Below, piece after piece: positions 16,297 to 26,021 of a stretch of DNA of 64,000 nucleotides. The DNA comes from Microbacteriaceae bacterium. GTDB taxonomy: Bacteria > Actinomycetota > Actinomycetes > Actinomycetales > Microbacteriaceae. The notes below the pieces were generated by a model. The model did no database searches. It was not told the origin of the DNA and was given only the letters and a program-made list of their open reading frames with translations. Position numbers and translations under genes: made by a program. The stretch is from the NCBI GenBank assembly GCA_024639935.1, contig JAHEFZ010000001.1, forward strand, positions 62,001-126,000. Direction: 5' to 3'. The stretch's first letter is position 1. Every line of letters starts with the position of its first letter.

Positions 16297-17220
16297 TTAT
16301 TGGGCGAGCTGCCATTCAATTTGCTTGCGAATTCCTTCACTGAAGCTGGTGGTAGGGGCAAATCCAAAGGTTTTATGAGCCTTTTCCGTCACGCCTGAGG
16401 TGGTTCGTTGATCTCCTTTACGGGCTTCCATGTTCTTAATACGAGCGGGTTTTCCGATTTCTTGTTCAATGGAGGCAATAGCGTCATTCAGCGTTACCGA
16501 ATCGCCTCCCGCAATATTAAAGACTTCGTTTGTTGCGCCGGTCTCCGCAATTGTTGCCACGATTCCCACGCAGTCGTCAATATACGTGTTAGTTCGCGAC
16601 TGAAGTCCGTCACCGTAAACGATAAATTCCTTCCCCGCACTGATTGCCTCGATGAGTTTGTGATACGCCATGTCAGGCCGCTGTCCCGGTCCAAAAACCG
16701 AGAAAAGTCGAAGAATGGTGTGGGGTAATCCTTGCGTACGGTGATAGGCGCGGATGAGTTCCTCTGCGGCCAGCTTGGTCACACCGTAAGGCGAGGTCGG
16801 CAGGCATTCGCTTTTCTCGTCACCGATTGCCGTGATGCCGTAAACGGACGACGTTGAAAACTGGACAAAATGGGTCTTTTCACCGACGCGATGTGTGATG
16901 AGGTTCTCCACCAGCTTGATATTGCAGGTCATGTAAGTGTCAAACTCCGACCAGCTCGTCATGAGGCCGGGCATTGCCGCCGCATTGACAACCACGTCAA
17001 ATTGGTCAGGAAGAACATCAAGCTCACCCCGCAAATCAACCACTATTTTGTCGATGTTGGGGACGCTACTCAACCGTTCCCAATTGACAAATTTTGGCTC
17101 GTTCGGATACAGCCGGTCCAAAAACATGTCTGCCGCAACAACATGATGCCCGCGATTGGCTAGCTCACGTGCGACGCCGGATCCGATGAACCCGGCAGCC
17201 CCCGTTACCAATATTTTCAA
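16297..17220 (-). CDS. NAD-dependent sugar-nucleotide epimerase/dehydratase
   Basis: 307 aa of the extended SDR family. TGAAGFIGSGVARELANRG is the NAD-binding loop, SSVYG and YGVTKLAAEELIRAYH contain the catalytic Ser and the Tyr-x3-Lys pair, and RLFSVFGPGQRPDMAYHKLI is typical of UDP-sugar 4-epimerases and related enzymes. The start is TTG with GGAAGG eight bases upstream. It would supply a nucleotide sugar for the neighbouring glycosyltransferases. The exact substrate, UDP-Glc, UDP-GlcNAc or UDP-uronate, is not readable. Confidence 0.85.
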   Translation of the reverse strand: MKILVTGAAGFIGSGVARELANRGHHVVAADMFLDRLYPNEPKFVNWERLSSVPNIDKIVVDLRGELDVLPDQFDVVVNAAAMPGLMTSWSEFDTYMTCNIKLVENLITHRVGEKTHFVQFSTSSVYGITAIGDEKSECLPTSPYGVTKLAAEELIRAYHRTQGLPHTILRLFSVFGPGQRPDMAYHKLIEAISAGKEFIVYGDGLQSRTNTYIDDCVGIVATIAETGATNEVFNIAGGDSVTLNDAIASIEQEIGKPARIKNMEARKGDQRTTSGVTEKAHKTFGFAPTTSFSEGIRKQIEWQLAQ

Positions 17221-17306
17221 TCGTCAGACCTTCCTGAGTAGCTTCTTTCCCATTATCGAGGGTGCGCACCTAATTAGACGCCTATTAAGGAAACTGACAG
17301 CCACAG

Positions 17307-17344
17307 TTCCGTCCGAAGGTCATTTTCCCGTCGCAAGGACGGAA
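17307..17344. repeat. Inverted repeat downstream of tRNA-Arg
   Basis: TTCCGTCC and GGACGGAA form a perfect 8-base stem with a 22-base loop. It lies just past the 3' end of the tRNA (minus strand) and upstream of the epimerase gene. It might help end tRNA transcription, but it lacks a T-run and the loop is long. Confidence 0.3.
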
Positions 17345-17362
17345 ATTGAGCGGCATACAGTG

Positions 17363-17435
17363 CGCGCCTGGAGGGATTCGAACCCCCAACCGTCTGATCC
17401 GTAGTCAGATACTCTATCCGTTGAGCTACAGGCGC
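17363..17435 (-). tRNA. tRNA-Arg (ACG)
   Basis: On the minus strand the cloverleaf is complete: acceptor GCGCCTG pairs with CAGGCGC, the D arm is AGCTCAACGGATAGAGT, the anticodon stem TCTGA/TCAGA encloses CTACGGA with anticodon ACG, and the T arm is GGGGGTTCGAATCCCTC. The CCA end is not encoded. Confidence 0.95.
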
Positions 17436-17525
17436 ACATTGTCTCTCGACAACTTGACGAGTCTATCAGAGTGGATTATCGCGCCAAAACCGAGGTCTCG
17501 CTGGGGGCTAGGGTTGGAAATCTTC

Positions 17526-17531
17526 TAGAAT
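17526..17531 (+). promoter_or_regulatory. -10 box of the first sulfotransferase-like gene
   Basis: TAGAAT lies 9 bases before GTG 17541, implying a leader of only a few bases. No Shine-Dalgarno sequence is present. Confidence 0.5.
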
Positions 17532-17540
17532 AGAGAGATT

Positions 17541-18587
17541 GTGACGACAAACTCTGGAGCACCCCGACTGAGGGCCGTTGTCTACATCGGGCCAGTCAAA
17601 ACGGGCTCCACCGCATTCACGTTACAAATGTGCGCGTCACAAGAGCGTGGTGAACTGGGGAAATCCGTTGTTTATGCCATGCCGCGAACTATTCGCGTAC
17701 ACAACGAGTCGCATGTGGTAATCCCTGAACACATCAGGCATCTCGCGCCAAAATTATCCTGGAACCGACAAACAGGGGAGGACCAGGTTGTCAAAGGTAA
17801 GTTGCAAAAGGTTTTCCGCGATCAAGTGCGTGCTTATCTGGATGACCTGACGAACGAACTTCGTTCTCGTGCGACGTCAGACACAACCGTGTTTTTTGTC
17901 GAAGAAACATTGTCGCGACGACCTAACCCCGGAGACCTGACTTCGGAACTTCTGACTCGCTTTGATTCCGTTGACTATGTCTTTGTTGCTCGCGCACAGC
18001 AATACATTGTTTCGTCCGCCATCGGACAGAGACTAAAAGGGGGCGCCCATCCCAGTTCGTGGGATGCTCGAGTCTCGACTTTTCTATCCAATGAGAACCT
18101 TGCACACCAATTCGATTACGCAAGCATCATTGATCGATGGGGATCGAGCGAACCGCGAGTGAGGTCAATTGTGGTGCCGTTCCTTGAATCAGATCGCGGC
18201 ACTCAAAAATTGTTCGAGCGAATCCTGAAATCAGTAGACGTTAGTGCAAATCTCGGCAAACCGCTCAAACGAAGCGGTAACTTTATGGCCTCGCGTTTTG
18301 AAATTTCTGCCATCGGGTTTTACAAGAAGGTAGCTTTTCGATTCTCGCAAAAACGTATACAACGCGGCCTTCGACGTTTCAGCCTCTTCGGCGTCTTCAG
18401 ACTCGCGATCGCGCTGGTCGCTCGGTTAATCAGAAGCCCTCGCTGGGAAATCCTTCCAGACGAGCGAATCGTCATCATCGATCACTATCGCGAATCCAAT
18501 TTGCGCTTCCGAAAGAAGTTGGGCGACTTGGCTGAGTCCGTCGAATGGACTGAATGGTTTCAACGCGGCAACCTCATCAACCGTTGA
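17541..18587 (+). CDS. Sulfotransferase-like protein (paralogue 1)
   Basis: 348 aa, GTG start. The N-terminal loop VVYIGPVKTGSTAFTLQM matches the 5'-phosphosulfate-binding loop of PAPS-dependent sulfotransferases. FVARAQQYIVSS, an Arg followed eight residues later by Ser, matches the 3'-phosphate-binding element. The C-terminus has the signature shared with four other genes in the window: Y-x2-SN, LG, then W-x2-WF (HYRESNLRFRKKLG, WTEWF). A basic, moderately hydrophobic stretch lies near residues 275-300. It is the only one of the five on the plus strand and stands alone between tRNA-Arg and the aldehyde dehydrogenase. It is predicted to transfer sulfate from PAPS to an unknown, probably glycan, acceptor. 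Confidence 0.7.
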   Translation: MTTNSGAPRLRAVVYIGPVKTGSTAFTLQMCASQERGELGKSVVYAMPRTIRVHNESHVVIPEHIRHLAPKLSWNRQTGEDQVVKGKLQKVFRDQVRAYLDDLTNELRSRATSDTTVFFVEETLSRRPNPGDLTSELLTRFDSVDYVFVARAQQYIVSSAIGQRLKGGAHPSSWDARVSTFLSNENLAHQFDYASIIDRWGSSEPRVRSIVVPFLESDRGTQKLFERILKSVDVSANLGKPLKRSGNFMASRFEISAIGFYKKVAFRFSQKRIQRGLRRFSLFGVFRLAIALVARLIRSPRWEILPDERIVIIDHYRESNLRFRKKLGDLAESVEWTEWFQRGNLINR

Positions 18588-18630
18588 GGCAACTTTCAAT
18601 TCTCGAACGGTTTCGTGTGCGCCTGTGAGG

Positions 18631-20028
18631 TCAGGAAATTTTGTTCCAAATCGCCAGCAGCCTGTTGAGCATTCGCGCAAAGTTACGGTTCGATTGCGAA
18701 CCAATGGGGGCGATTCCGTGGAGTCGCTGCGTGGCCACCGTTTGAGATTCGGTGTACTTGAGAATGCCGTCGCGACCGTGGCGACGACCCATTCCTGACA
18801 TCTTCATCCCCCCCATTGGAGCTCCGTGTGAGGCCCAACTCGCCGAAAAACCTTCGTTCACGGTGATCGTTCCCGAGTGAATCTGCTGGGCAATTTCCGT
18901 GGAGCGATTCGTCCAGAGACTCGCATTAAGCCCGTATTCAGACTGATTGGCGCAACGAATCGCCTCGTCGTCGTCGGCAACCCGATACACCGAAACGACG
19001 GGGCCGAACGTTTCCCCGGCGCCGAGTTCCATGTCATCCGTTACGCCAGTAAGGATGGTCGGCTCAAAAAAGTTTGGCGCGATATCCGGCCGCCTTGACC
19101 CGCCCGCGACGACTGTCGCGCCACGTTTCACCGCATCAGCTACGTGAGCGGCCACTCGATCACACTGTGCGGCAGAAATAAGCGGACCCATATCGATGTC
19201 CCAGTCGAATCCCGCGCCCAGGTTCATCGTGCGCACGTTGTGGGCAAACGCGGCGAGAAAACGATCGTAAAGTTCCTCAACGATATAGATTCGTTCGATG
19301 CTGACGCACAACTGACCCGAATTGGAAAAACACGCGCGAACTGCGGCGCGCGCTGCCGCCTCGAAATCGGCACCTCCAAGGACCATCATCGGGTTTTTTC
19401 CACCCAACTCTCCGGAAAATCCGATTAGTCGCGTCGCACACTTTTCGGCCACTGTTCTGCCTGTTGCGGTTGAACCCGTGAACATAATGTAGTCAGCATT
19501 CGCAACGAGATCGTCACCGTGTACCCGCCCACCCCCGTGAATGACCGTGAGTACGCCCGCTGGTAGTCCAGCGTCACGCAACAACCGTTCAACAATGTCC
19601 GCGGTTGCCGGAGTCGCGGCGTCGGGAAGAAGCACAACGGAGTTACCGGCGATGAGTGCTGGAATCACGTCAGACGCGGGGAGCGTGAACGGGTAATTCC
19701 ATGGGGTGATAACACCGACAACTCCGATGGGCCTGTGGTGTTCGATTGCGCGGGTCAAAAATGGGATTGCACCCCGGCGGCGCGCTGATCGCAAATGCCC
19801 CGGACCCTTTCGCCCGTAGTAATGGGCTAGTTGCGCTGCGTCGACCGCTTCTTCGAAAGCGCTGAGTCGGTTCTTCCGTGTTTCGGTCTGAATGGAGTCC
19901 AGGATTTCGGGCTGATGCCGGTAAACAAGCCGTGCAAATCTCGTGGCGATTGCGGCACGTTTTCGAATGGGGACACGTGCCCATTCACGCTGAGCCTCGC
20001 GAGATCGAGCAACGACATCCTGATTCAC
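18631..20028 (-). CDS. Aldehyde dehydrogenase family protein (succinate-semialdehyde dehydrogenase-like)
   Basis: 465 aa. The ALDH motifs are present: TPWNYPFTLPASDVIPAL, FTGSTATGRTVAEKC, the general base in GFSGELGGKNPM, and the catalytic Cys in FSNSGQLCVSIERIY. Overall it is closest to succinate-semialdehyde-type enzymes. The only in-frame start near the 5' end is GTG 20028. AAGGA abuts that codon directly, and the rfbB stop lies three bases before it, so translation may depend on coupling. Sharing an operon with rfbB is odd for a catabolic ALDH; it may act on an aldehyde sugar derivative. The substrate is unknown. Confidence 0.85.
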   Translation of the reverse strand: MNQDVVARSREAQREWARVPIRKRAAIATRFARLVYRHQPEILDSIQTETRKNRLSAFEEAVDAAQLAHYYGRKGPGHLRSARRRGAIPFLTRAIEHHRPIGVVGVITPWNYPFTLPASDVIPALIAGNSVVLLPDAATPATADIVERLLRDAGLPAGVLTVIHGGGRVHGDDLVANADYIMFTGSTATGRTVAEKCATRLIGFSGELGGKNPMMVLGGADFEAAARAAVRACFSNSGQLCVSIERIYIVEELYDRFLAAFAHNVRTMNLGAGFDWDIDMGPLISAAQCDRVAAHVADAVKRGATVVAGGSRRPDIAPNFFEPTILTGVTDDMELGAGETFGPVVSVYRVADDDEAIRCANQSEYGLNASLWTNRSTEIAQQIHSGTITVNEGFSASWASHGAPMGGMKMSGMGRRHGRDGILKYTESQTVATQRLHGIAPIGSQSNRNFARMLNRLLAIWNKIS

Positions 20029-20031
20029 TCC

Positions 20032-21161
<1,130 letters not shown>

Positions 21162-21168
21162 GGAGCGT

Positions 21169-22089
21169 ATGAATTCGAAGAGCTCGCGCGACGAAGACGC
21201 CGTACTTGACGCCCTCGAAGCCGAGGCGATTTGGATGATTCGCGAGGCCGCCAGCGCGTTCCAGAAGCCTGTCATCTTGTACTCCATTGGCAAGGATTCG
21301 ACCGTTTTATTGCGTCTGGCCGTCAAAGCATTTGCACCGGCGCCAGTCCCTTTCCCCGTGTTGCACATTGACACGACCTGGAAGTTCAAAGAGATGATCA
21401 AGTTCCGCGACGACACTGCGCGAGCGAACAACCTGGATCTCGTTGTGCACACCAACCCAGATGGTCGTGATGACAAGATCACACCATTCACCCACGGATC
21501 GGACGAATATACCCGTTTGATGAAGACTGTTGCACTTCGTGCGGCACTCGATAATGGTGGATACGATGTTGCCCTCGGTGGTGCCCGTCGTGACGAAGAG
21601 CGTTCGCGGGCCAAGGAACGGATGTTCAGCCTTCGCGAGCCAGGACATGCGTGGGACCCTTCGAGCCAACGCCCCGAGTTTTGGCACACCGTTAACTCGA
21701 CGCTTAAGCCGGGCCAGACGATGCGCGCATTCCCCATTTCAAACTGGACTGAACTCGACGTGTGGAAGTACATCCGACGCGAAAAACTTGACGTCGTTCC
21801 CCTTTATTTTTCGAAAGAACGACCCACCATCGAGCGCAATGGACAACTCATCATGATCGATGACGACCGATATCCTCTCGAACCAGGCGAAGAAATCGTG
21901 AATCGCCGAATTCGTTTCCGCACTCTCGGTTGTTACCCACTCACTGCCGCGGATACGGGCGAGGCCGCGTCGGTGGACGAAATCATTGCAGAATTGACAC
22001 TCTCGACCACCTCAGAACGATCGGGACGTCTTATCGATGGAAAAGGCGCGTCCTCGATGGAGCGCAAAAAGCACGAGGGGTATTTCTAA
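21169..22089 (+). CDS. cysD: Sulfate adenylyltransferase subunit 2
   Basis: 306 aa from ATG 21169. The PP-loop ATP pyrophosphatase motif is ILYSIGKDSTVLLRLA. Other CysD blocks are LHIDTTWKFKEMIKFRD, GGARRDEERSRAKERMFS, PISNWTELDVWKYI and the C-terminal GRLIDGKGASSMERKKHEGYF, so the protein is complete. With CysN it forms ATP sulfurylase and makes APS from sulfate. TAGGCT is seven bases before the ATG. The stop overlaps the cysNC start (TAATG). No cysH, cysI or sulfate transporter gene is nearby, which points to sulfation rather than assimilation. Confidence 0.96.
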   Translation: MNSKSSRDEDAVLDALEAEAIWMIREAASAFQKPVILYSIGKDSTVLLRLAVKAFAPAPVPFPVLHIDTTWKFKEMIKFRDDTARANNLDLVVHTNPDGRDDKITPFTHGSDEYTRLMKTVALRAALDNGGYDVALGGARRDEERSRAKERMFSLREPGHAWDPSSQRPEFWHTVNSTLKPGQTMRAFPISNWTELDVWKYIRREKLDVVPLYFSKERPTIERNGQLIMIDDDRYPLEPGEEIVNRRIRFRTLGCYPLTAADTGEAASVDEIIAELTLSTTSERSGRLIDGKGASSMERKKHEGYF

Positions 22090-23906
22090 TGTCGAGTGCG
22101 CTTCTTCGCATCGTTGTCTGCGGCGCAGTCGACGACGGTAAATCAACAGTTCTCGGTCGGCTTTTGGTCGAAACGAACTCAATCCCGCTGGACGAAATTG
22201 ATGATTCACGACTCATGGCAAACGGTGAGGTCGATTACAGCCAGCTCACCGATGGACTCGAATCGGAACGTGAACAGGGCATCACCATTGACGTCGCTCA
22301 CCGTCACGTGTATTTGCCGTCTGGCCGTCGTGCGATTCTTGCCGACTCGCCCGGCCACGAGCAGTACACGCGCAACATGGCTGTTGCTGCGAGTGAAGCA
22401 GACCTTGGATTGCTCCTCGTTGATGCGGTCAAAGGTGTTCGTGACCAATCAGTCCGTCACGCTGCGATCAACTCGCTCATGGGAGTGAAACACGTTGTTG
22501 TCGCTGTCAACAAGATGGATGCCGTCGGCTACGACCAGTCAATTTTTGACGGAATTGTAGACGAACTTAGCCGTCGCTTCGAGCCGTTCGGATTCGAGGA
22601 CATCACCTACATCCCTGTGTCAGGAATGGTGGGTGACAACGTCACGGTTCCATCAGCGAACATGCCCTGGGGCGCTTCGGTAACAATCCTGTCGCTGCTG
22701 GACCAGGAGCGAGAGCTTGACCGCTCGGGTGGGGACGGAAGCCTTCGTCTTCCCGTTCAGTTTGTGTCGAAGGCCGGCGACGTCCGCTGGTACGCCGGCA
22801 CCATCGCGCGTGGTTCCGTCACCGTCGGTGACACTGTTCGGGTCTGGCCAGCGATGACCGAAGCGGTCATCGCTGGTATCTATTCACCCAACGAAACAAA
22901 GGTCGCGGGAGAAGCTGAAGCCGTTCATGTCACCCTGGATAGAGAGGTGGACATCGCCCGCGGAGACGTGATCGTTGGTGCTGCCGGCGAAATCCCCTCG
23001 TCGCGTGCCCACCTCGCGGACCTCGTCTGGATCGATACCAAGCCACTCGACACCCACGCGTCGTACATCCTGCGCAGTGGTCCGATCGAGATCCCTGCTC
23101 GAGTCGAGACTGTCCGCTACGTGCGAAACATCACAACTGGCGAACAAGCTCGTGGTCACGCCCTTGAGGTGAACGATATCGGACGTGTCGAAATCGTCAC
23201 CGACCGACCTATTTTGCTTGACCCCTACGCAGAATCGATTCATACGGGTGGATTCATCCTTGTCGATCGACTTACCGCGATGACGGTTGCGGCGGGAATG
23301 TCGAAACATCCACTCGTGCGCGAGTCTGACGTTGTCAAACACGATTTCGCAGTTGGCCGCGCCGAGCGCGAAAAACTCAACGGCCTGCGCTCGTGTGTTC
23401 TCTGGCTGACCGGCCTTCCCGGTTCAGGAAAAAGCACCGTCGCCGATGAGCTCGAAAAATCACTCATTACTCTTGGTCTTCGATCGTTCACTCTCGACGG
23501 CGATACCGTTCGGTCGACACTATCCGAGGACCTCGCATTCTCGCCCGAAGACCGCAAAGAAAATGTGCGCCGCGTTGCCCGCGTTGCGGAACTCATGATG
23601 GAAGCGGGAATCGTCGTCATTGTGTCGCTCGTTTCACCATTCCGTGAGGACCGCGAAATGGCGAAAGAGCGTTTTGCGGACGGCGACTTCATTGAGGTAT
23701 TCGTTGATACCCCGCTCGAAATTTGTATGCAACGCGATCCCAAAGGCCTCTACGCCCGCAGCCAAGCCGACACCTCAATGCAGATGACGGGAGTTGGCCA
23801 AGGCTACGAAGTGCCGCTCGCGGCGGATGTGACGCTCGACGGGACACAGCCTGTGGAGGATTCCGTTCAGACGCTGCTGGGGCTCGTCCTCAGCCGTCGA
23901 ATCTGA
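22089..23906 (+). CDS. cysNC: Bifunctional sulfate adenylyltransferase subunit 1 / APS kinase
   Basis: 605 aa from ATG 22089. The first ~430 residues are CysN, a GTPase: G1 GAVDDGKST, G3 DSPGHEQYTRN and G4 NKMD, followed by EF-Tu-like beta-barrel domains. The last ~170 residues are CysC (APS kinase): P-loop GLPGSGKST, then LDGDTVR, VSLVSPFREDRE and the end motif PLEICMQRDPKGLYARSQ, all intact. The fusion converts sulfate to APS and then PAPS, the donor used by sulfotransferases. The gene is coupled to cysD and is followed after 5 bases by a membrane protein gene. Confidence 0.96.
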   Translation: MSSALLRIVVCGAVDDGKSTVLGRLLVETNSIPLDEIDDSRLMANGEVDYSQLTDGLESEREQGITIDVAHRHVYLPSGRRAILADSPGHEQYTRNMAVAASEADLGLLLVDAVKGVRDQSVRHAAINSLMGVKHVVVAVNKMDAVGYDQSIFDGIVDELSRRFEPFGFEDITYIPVSGMVGDNVTVPSANMPWGASVTILSLLDQERELDRSGGDGSLRLPVQFVSKAGDVRWYAGTIARGSVTVGDTVRVWPAMTEAVIAGIYSPNETKVAGEAEAVHVTLDREVDIARGDVIVGAAGEIPSSRAHLADLVWIDTKPLDTHASYILRSGPIEIPARVETVRYVRNITTGEQARGHALEVNDIGRVEIVTDRPILLDPYAESIHTGGFILVDRLTAMTVAAGMSKHPLVRESDVVKHDFAVGRAEREKLNGLRSCVLWLTGLPGSGKSTVADELEKSLITLGLRSFTLDGDTVRSTLSEDLAFSPEDRKENVRRVARVAELMMEAGIVVIVSLVSPFREDREMAKERFADGDFIEVFVDTPLEICMQRDPKGLYARSQADTSMQMTGVGQGYEVPLAADVTLDGTQPVEDSVQTLLGLVLSRRI

Positions 23907-23911
23907 TTGAC

Positions 23912-24823
23912 ATGCACGAGTTCTATTTTCTCTGTCGTACCTTCCGATGGGAATTGGCGTATCGAATTGTTTCGGCCTTTCTAACAACCTTCCTTGGGCT
24001 TTTGGTGTTCGGGATGGTTCTCGCGGACAATCTGCCTGACTGGATTAAGTCGTTCTCGTGGCTTCAAGTATTTGCCACGGCAATGCGCGAGCTCCCGCCG
24101 TGGGATTTCATTCTCATCGCTTTTGCTGTAACGCTGATCGGTGGATACCTTCTCCGAATTACGACCTATTTGTTCCGTAAGCGCAACACGTCACGCCTTG
24201 GCAAAATCACGATAAAGGAACACGGCGAAGGCCTCGATGGCCTCGCGCTCCAACAGCGACGGCGACACATGTTTGGCAGAAGCAGGCTTCTGAGCATGGT
24301 CTTTGAACTCGGAAGTGCCGTCAGTGCCGTATTCGGTGTCGTCGGTGCGTTGATTGTTTTCGGCTATTACCCGTCGGCGATTGTACTCGTCGTTTTGGTC
24401 TCCGTCGCCGTCTTCTACCTGCCCGTCGCTGTTAAAAGGTGGCTTGCCGGGCTTGAGAAAAATGAAAAGGACCACGAGGAGTTGCGTAACCAGCTCAAAG
24501 AAGCGGGCTCCGACAGTGATTCCGCCGAAATCCACGTTCACGCCGAACGTATTCGGATTCGGGCGAAGAATCCAATCCTTCGCTTTACGGTGATTTGGCC
24601 TTTACTGGCCATTATTGTCCCGTGCACAATCGGCGCCGCAGCAATGGAATCATGGTTTTTTGCTGTGAGCATCAATGACTCAGCGCTCAACAAGTTGCTC
24701 ATCGTCCTGATGGCGATGTCACTCCGAACGATGTTGACTGCGATGACCGTTGTCGAAAGGGTGTCCAACCGAATCGCGCGCATCAGTATGCCCGATCCGA
24801 CCGAGGATGATGAAGACTCCTAA
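23912..24823 (+). CDS. Six-helix membrane protein of unknown function, coupled to cysNC
   Basis: 303 aa from ATG 23912, only five bases after the cysNC stop; the ORF-track extension lies inside cysNC. Hydrophobic segments fall near residues 17-38, 64-87, 132-151, 154-172, 223-245 and 258-280. A basic stretch (residues 88-125) and an acidic, charged region (181-218) lie between helix pairs, and the tail is acidic (PDPTEDDEDS). I recognise no family or catalytic motif. Its position as the third gene of a PAPS operon, converging on glycosyltransferase genes, suggests a role in export, transport or membrane organisation of the sulfated product. This is inference from context. Confidence 0.8.
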   Translation: MHEFYFLCRTFRWELAYRIVSAFLTTFLGLLVFGMVLADNLPDWIKSFSWLQVFATAMRELPPWDFILIAFAVTLIGGYLLRITTYLFRKRNTSRLGKITIKEHGEGLDGLALQQRRRHMFGRSRLLSMVFELGSAVSAVFGVVGALIVFGYYPSAIVLVVLVSVAVFYLPVAVKRWLAGLEKNEKDHEELRNQLKEAGSDSDSAEIHVHAERIRIRAKNPILRFTVIWPLLAIIVPCTIGAAAMESWFFAVSINDSALNKLLIVLMAMSLRTMLTAMTVVERVSNRIARISMPDPTEDDEDS

Positions 24824-24827
24824 GTTG

Positions 24828-26021
24828 CTAGAGCCATTGGACAGTCCGATACGCGTCACGAATCTGATCCATATCCACGGTGTATCGCCGCTGGGCAAAC
24901 TCCCGAGTTGGCATGACGTGACGATAATGAAGTCCGCGTAGGTCCGCAATTCGTCGTTGCCAATGGTTGTTTTCGGGCTTCATCCGCGCCGAAATATAGA
25001 TCAATTTAGTCCCCGTTCGTGAAAACAGCGTGTTGTGAGGTGCGCTTCCACCTTCCGCGATGATGTAGTCAGCATCGCGAAACATCGCCACCTGCTCGAG
25101 GAACGTAAATCTCTCTGGATACACAATCTCGAATCCTTCGGCGGCAAAAAACTCTTCAAGTTCCTCCCGGTTTTGACAACCATCTCGATACTGGGCCACA
25201 TCTCTGCTTGACCTCGAAACGTAAAGTTTTTGGCCCACCGGACTACGAGTTTCTGACGCAAGAGAAAGAAAGTCCGATGACATCGCGTCAAATCGTTCGG
25301 TCCCAAGGGGAAAAAGCTCAACGTTTCCTCGAGGTGCAGCGTGCGAAATCACCAAGCCATGCTTGACATGCACGTATCCTCCGTCCGGCCCGCTCTGAGG
25401 AAAGAAAATGACGTCCTCAGGAGTCAAACCCACCATCGCAAGAAGACCACTCGGGTTCCACCCGGGGTGGCGTGTCAGTATTCGTTTTGTCGCATCGATC
25501 TGTATCGCACGGTGAATTCGGGGCAGAACGTGCAGAAGCCAATGCCCAAAGGCGTCAGAGCCGTTCTGAATAATCCACACCGATTCGTCGACCGACATCA
25601 CAACCCCCTCAGCCGTGTGGCCCCGCGGGGGATGAATATTGACGAACGGGAATTGCAGCCATTGACCGTTCTCAAGACGCGCTTCACCGTGCGAGCCCAG
25701 TGTCACATCGGTGAGCGCAACGACCCACTCACCAATAACTTCGGACTGGTAAATGTTGCGGGGGGTGGCTTCCCAGAAACCATCCCGATACGTTTCGTCC
25801 GACGCCGCAAAGCGCAATGTAGAACGTGGCTTGAATCCCGACGGTTTCGACTCCAGATTTACTCCCGGAGGTGCCGTGCGGTTTCGCCGAAAAACGCGGT
25901 AAAGGTTAATGAGATTCGGTGATCGGCCTAGAAAATTGGAATAACCCTGTTTCAGAAGCCCCACGTAGTGCTTCGCTCGGGCAGATAGCCGCCGTAAAAG
26001 CGCAACTTTTTTCCTCGTCAC
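24828..26021 (-). CDS. Glycosyltransferase family 61 protein (DUF563-like)
   Basis: 397 aa. The typical GT61 blocks are visible: AFGHWLLHVLPRIHRAI, KLYVSRSSRDVAQYR with NREELEEFFAAEGFEIVYPE, and FLEQVAMFRDADYIIAEGGSAPHNTLFS, which is the usual hGaxltN region with the first His replaced by Glu. GT61 enzymes transfer xylose, GlcNAc or related sugars. It is the last gene of the minus-strand glycan operon and its ATG overlaps the stop of the GT4 gene (ATGA). The convergent cysNC operon ends four bases away, leaving no room for a separate terminator. Confidence 0.82.
   Translation of the reverse strand: MTRKKVALLRRLSARAKHYVGLLKQGYSNFLGRSPNLINLYRVFRRNRTAPPGVNLESKPSGFKPRSTLRFAASDETYRDGFWEATPRNIYQSEVIGEWVVALTDVTLGSHGEARLENGQWLQFPFVNIHPPRGHTAEGVVMSVDESVWIIQNGSDAFGHWLLHVLPRIHRAIQIDATKRILTRHPGWNPSGLLAMVGLTPEDVIFFPQSGPDGGYVHVKHGLVISHAAPRGNVELFPLGTERFDAMSSDFLSLASETRSPVGQKLYVSRSSRDVAQYRDGCQNREELEEFFAAEGFEIVYPERFTFLEQVAMFRDADYIIAEGGSAPHNTLFSRTGTKLIYISARMKPENNHWQRRIADLRGLHYRHVMPTREFAQRRYTVDMDQIRDAYRTVQWL

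Noticed and set aside
17156-17528. Plus-strand ORFs crossing tRNA-Arg
   Set aside because: They translate the tRNA gene (GGIRTPNRLIRSQI-type peptide), a common false ORF over tRNAs.
21169-23906. cysD-cysNC as an assimilatory sulfate-reduction operon
   Set aside because: No PAPS/APS reductase, sulfite reductase or sulfate transporter is nearby, and the neighbours are sulfotransferase-like and glycan genes. Genome-wide data could revise this.
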